Below, one piece after another: positions 63,374 to 64,000 of a DNA stretch of 64,000 nucleotides (position 1 is its first letter; every line of letters starts with the position of its first letter). The DNA is from Arthrobacter crusticola. GTDB lineage: Bacteria; Actinomycetota; Actinomycetes; Actinomycetales; Micrococcaceae. The notes under the pieces are model-generated. The model was not told the origin of the DNA. It ran no database searches and worked only from the letters and a program-made list of their open reading frames with translations. Location of the stretch: positions 1 to 64,000 of the forward strand of contig NZ_SMTK01000003.1 of assembly GCF_004357995.1 (NCBI RefSeq), written 5' to 3'. The translations under genes and the position numbers were made by a program.

Positions 63374-63434
63374 GCCGAAACCGCAGGTCACCACGCTCCG
63401 AGCCAGGGAGAGCGTGGTGAGCTGCAGTCTCGAC
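63374..63434. repeat. 61-nt palindromic element, copy 2
   Basis: GCAGGTCACCACGCTC (63383-63398) and GAGCGTGGTGAGCTGC (63410-63425) pair at 15 of 16 positions, with outer GCCGA (63374-63378) and TCGAC (63430-63434). Same length and layout as copy 1, diverged in sequence. It ends 12 nt before the isomerase stop codon and could double as its terminator. Confidence 0.75.
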
Positions 63435-63446
63435 GTCAGGGCCCTG

Positions 63447-64000
63447 CTACTGCTTGAAGGCGGCGTCGAAGGAGGCGCCGGAAGGGGCGAAGTCGAAGGA
63501 CTTCAGGAAGGCCAGCGCCTCAGGGGCGCCCTGCAGGCGGTCCATGCCCGCGTCCTCCCACTCCACCGAGATCGGCCCGTCGTAGCCGATGGCCGTCAGG
63601 GCCCGGAAGCTTGCCTCCCAGGGCACGTCCCCGCGGCCGGTCGAGACGAAATCCCAGCCCCGGCGCTGGTCTCCCCAGGGAAGGTGCGAGGAGAGGATGC
63701 CGTTGCGCCCGCCGCCCATCCGCATCTTCGTGTCCTTGCAGTCCACGTGGTAGATCCGGTCGGCGAAGTCGGAGATGAACCCCACAGGATCGATCTGCTG
63801 CCACAGGAAGTGGCTCGGATCCCAGTTCAGGCCGAACGCCTCGCGGTGCCCGATGGCCTCCAGGGCACGCTGGGTGCTCCAGTAGTCGTAGGCGATCTCC
63901 GACGGGTGCACCTCGTGGGCGAAGCGGACGCCGCACTCGTCGAACACATCGAGGATGGGGTTCCACCGGTCCGCGAAGTCCCGGTACCCGGCCTCGATCA
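63447..64000 (-). CDS. Sugar-phosphate isomerase/epimerase-family (xylose-isomerase-like TIM barrel), 5' part outside window
   Basis: The gene enters from the right edge; 184 codons are visible, the start is outside. Metal-ligand motifs of the AP-endonuclease-2-like barrel are seen: HEVHP (Glu), NWDPSHFLWQ (Asp/His), HVDCKD (His) and SVEWEDAG (Glu). Such enzymes isomerise, epimerise or dehydrate sugars and cyclitols. It is on the same strand upstream of the sugar operon, so probably belongs to the same catabolic set. Confidence 0.87.
   Translation of the reverse strand, partial: IEAGYRDFADRWNPILDVFDECGVRFAHEVHPSEIAYDYWSTQRALEAIGHREAFGLNWDPSHFLWQQIDPVGFISDFADRIYHVDCKDTKMRMGGGRNGILSSHLPWGDQRRGWDFVSTGRGDVPWEASFRALTAIGYDGPISVEWEDAGMDRLQGAPEALAFLKSFDFAPSGASFDAAFKQ

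Larger units (their letters stand above)
62998..63446. other. Gene-free 449-nt regulatory and repeat region
   Basis: The stretch from the SDR start to the isomerase stop has no gene. It holds the operator-like sites at 63058-63090, a G-rich low-complexity block at about 63175-63245, and two related palindromic elements (63257-63317, 63374-63434). Confidence 0.6.

Overview
The window is about 64 kb of high-GC, densely packed chromosome from an actinobacterium. A Micrococcaceae (Arthrobacter-like) host fits best: start codons are ATG or GTG with AAGGAG-type ribosome sites, a GuaB1-type enzyme and luciferase-like/F420-type oxidoreductases are present, and transcriptional regulators are very numerous. 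The genus is inferred from gene style only. No rRNA, tRNA, CRISPR array, prophage or insertion sequence was seen.

Layout. 1-7.1 kb: a cut guaB1, a HIT protein, a stand-alone GAPDH, a TetR regulator with an AhpD-like protein, an amino-acid permease, a VOC protein and a CynX-type MFS carrier. 7.2-12.4 kb: a five-gene operon (amino-acid ABC importer, class V aminotransferase, RidA) with every junction overlapping by 4 nt, divergent from a DauR/YheO-type regulator; it looks like uptake and deamination of one amino acid or amine. 12.5-17.8 kb: AraC regulator, PhyH-type dioxygenase, a beta-propeller resembling peptidyl-hydroxyglycine lyase, a GH4 glycosidase and an N-acetylglucosamine-kinase-like protein. 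This is the most intriguing metabolic set in the window. 18-29 kb: OsmC and metallo-hydrolase genes, a frameshifted FtsX-type remnant, a GDSL hydrolase, an ABC exporter pair with its two-component system, a GlxA-type regulator divergent from a cysteine hydrolase, and small secreted or hypothetical proteins.

29-52 kb is an accessory redox region built from regulator-plus-enzyme modules. An MmyB-like regulator precedes an SDR and a beta-hydroxyacid dehydrogenase. A MarR regulator faces an MFS/FAD-oxidase/SDR operon through three matching operators. A SARP-type regulator faces an alpha/beta hydrolase. An HxlR regulator faces an F420/NADP-type reductase and a luciferase-like oxidoreductase, the latter followed by an internally deleted copy of itself. 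A CGNR regulator faces an SDR. Three FAD-linked oxidases lie here; one is predicted to be a Tat-exported lipoprotein with bicovalent flavin.

52-56 kb holds a second MarR regulator (ending at 52271), a nucleotide-type kinase, a secreted glycerophosphodiesterase, a membrane protein and an SDR. 56-64 kb is a minus-strand sugar or polyol operon: SDR, AldA-like aldehyde dehydrogenase, a YtfQRT/YjfF-type ABC importer, preceded by CRP/GlxR-like and LacI-like sites and by a cut sugar-isomerase-family gene. Two related 61-nt palindromic elements sit between that isomerase gene and the operon.
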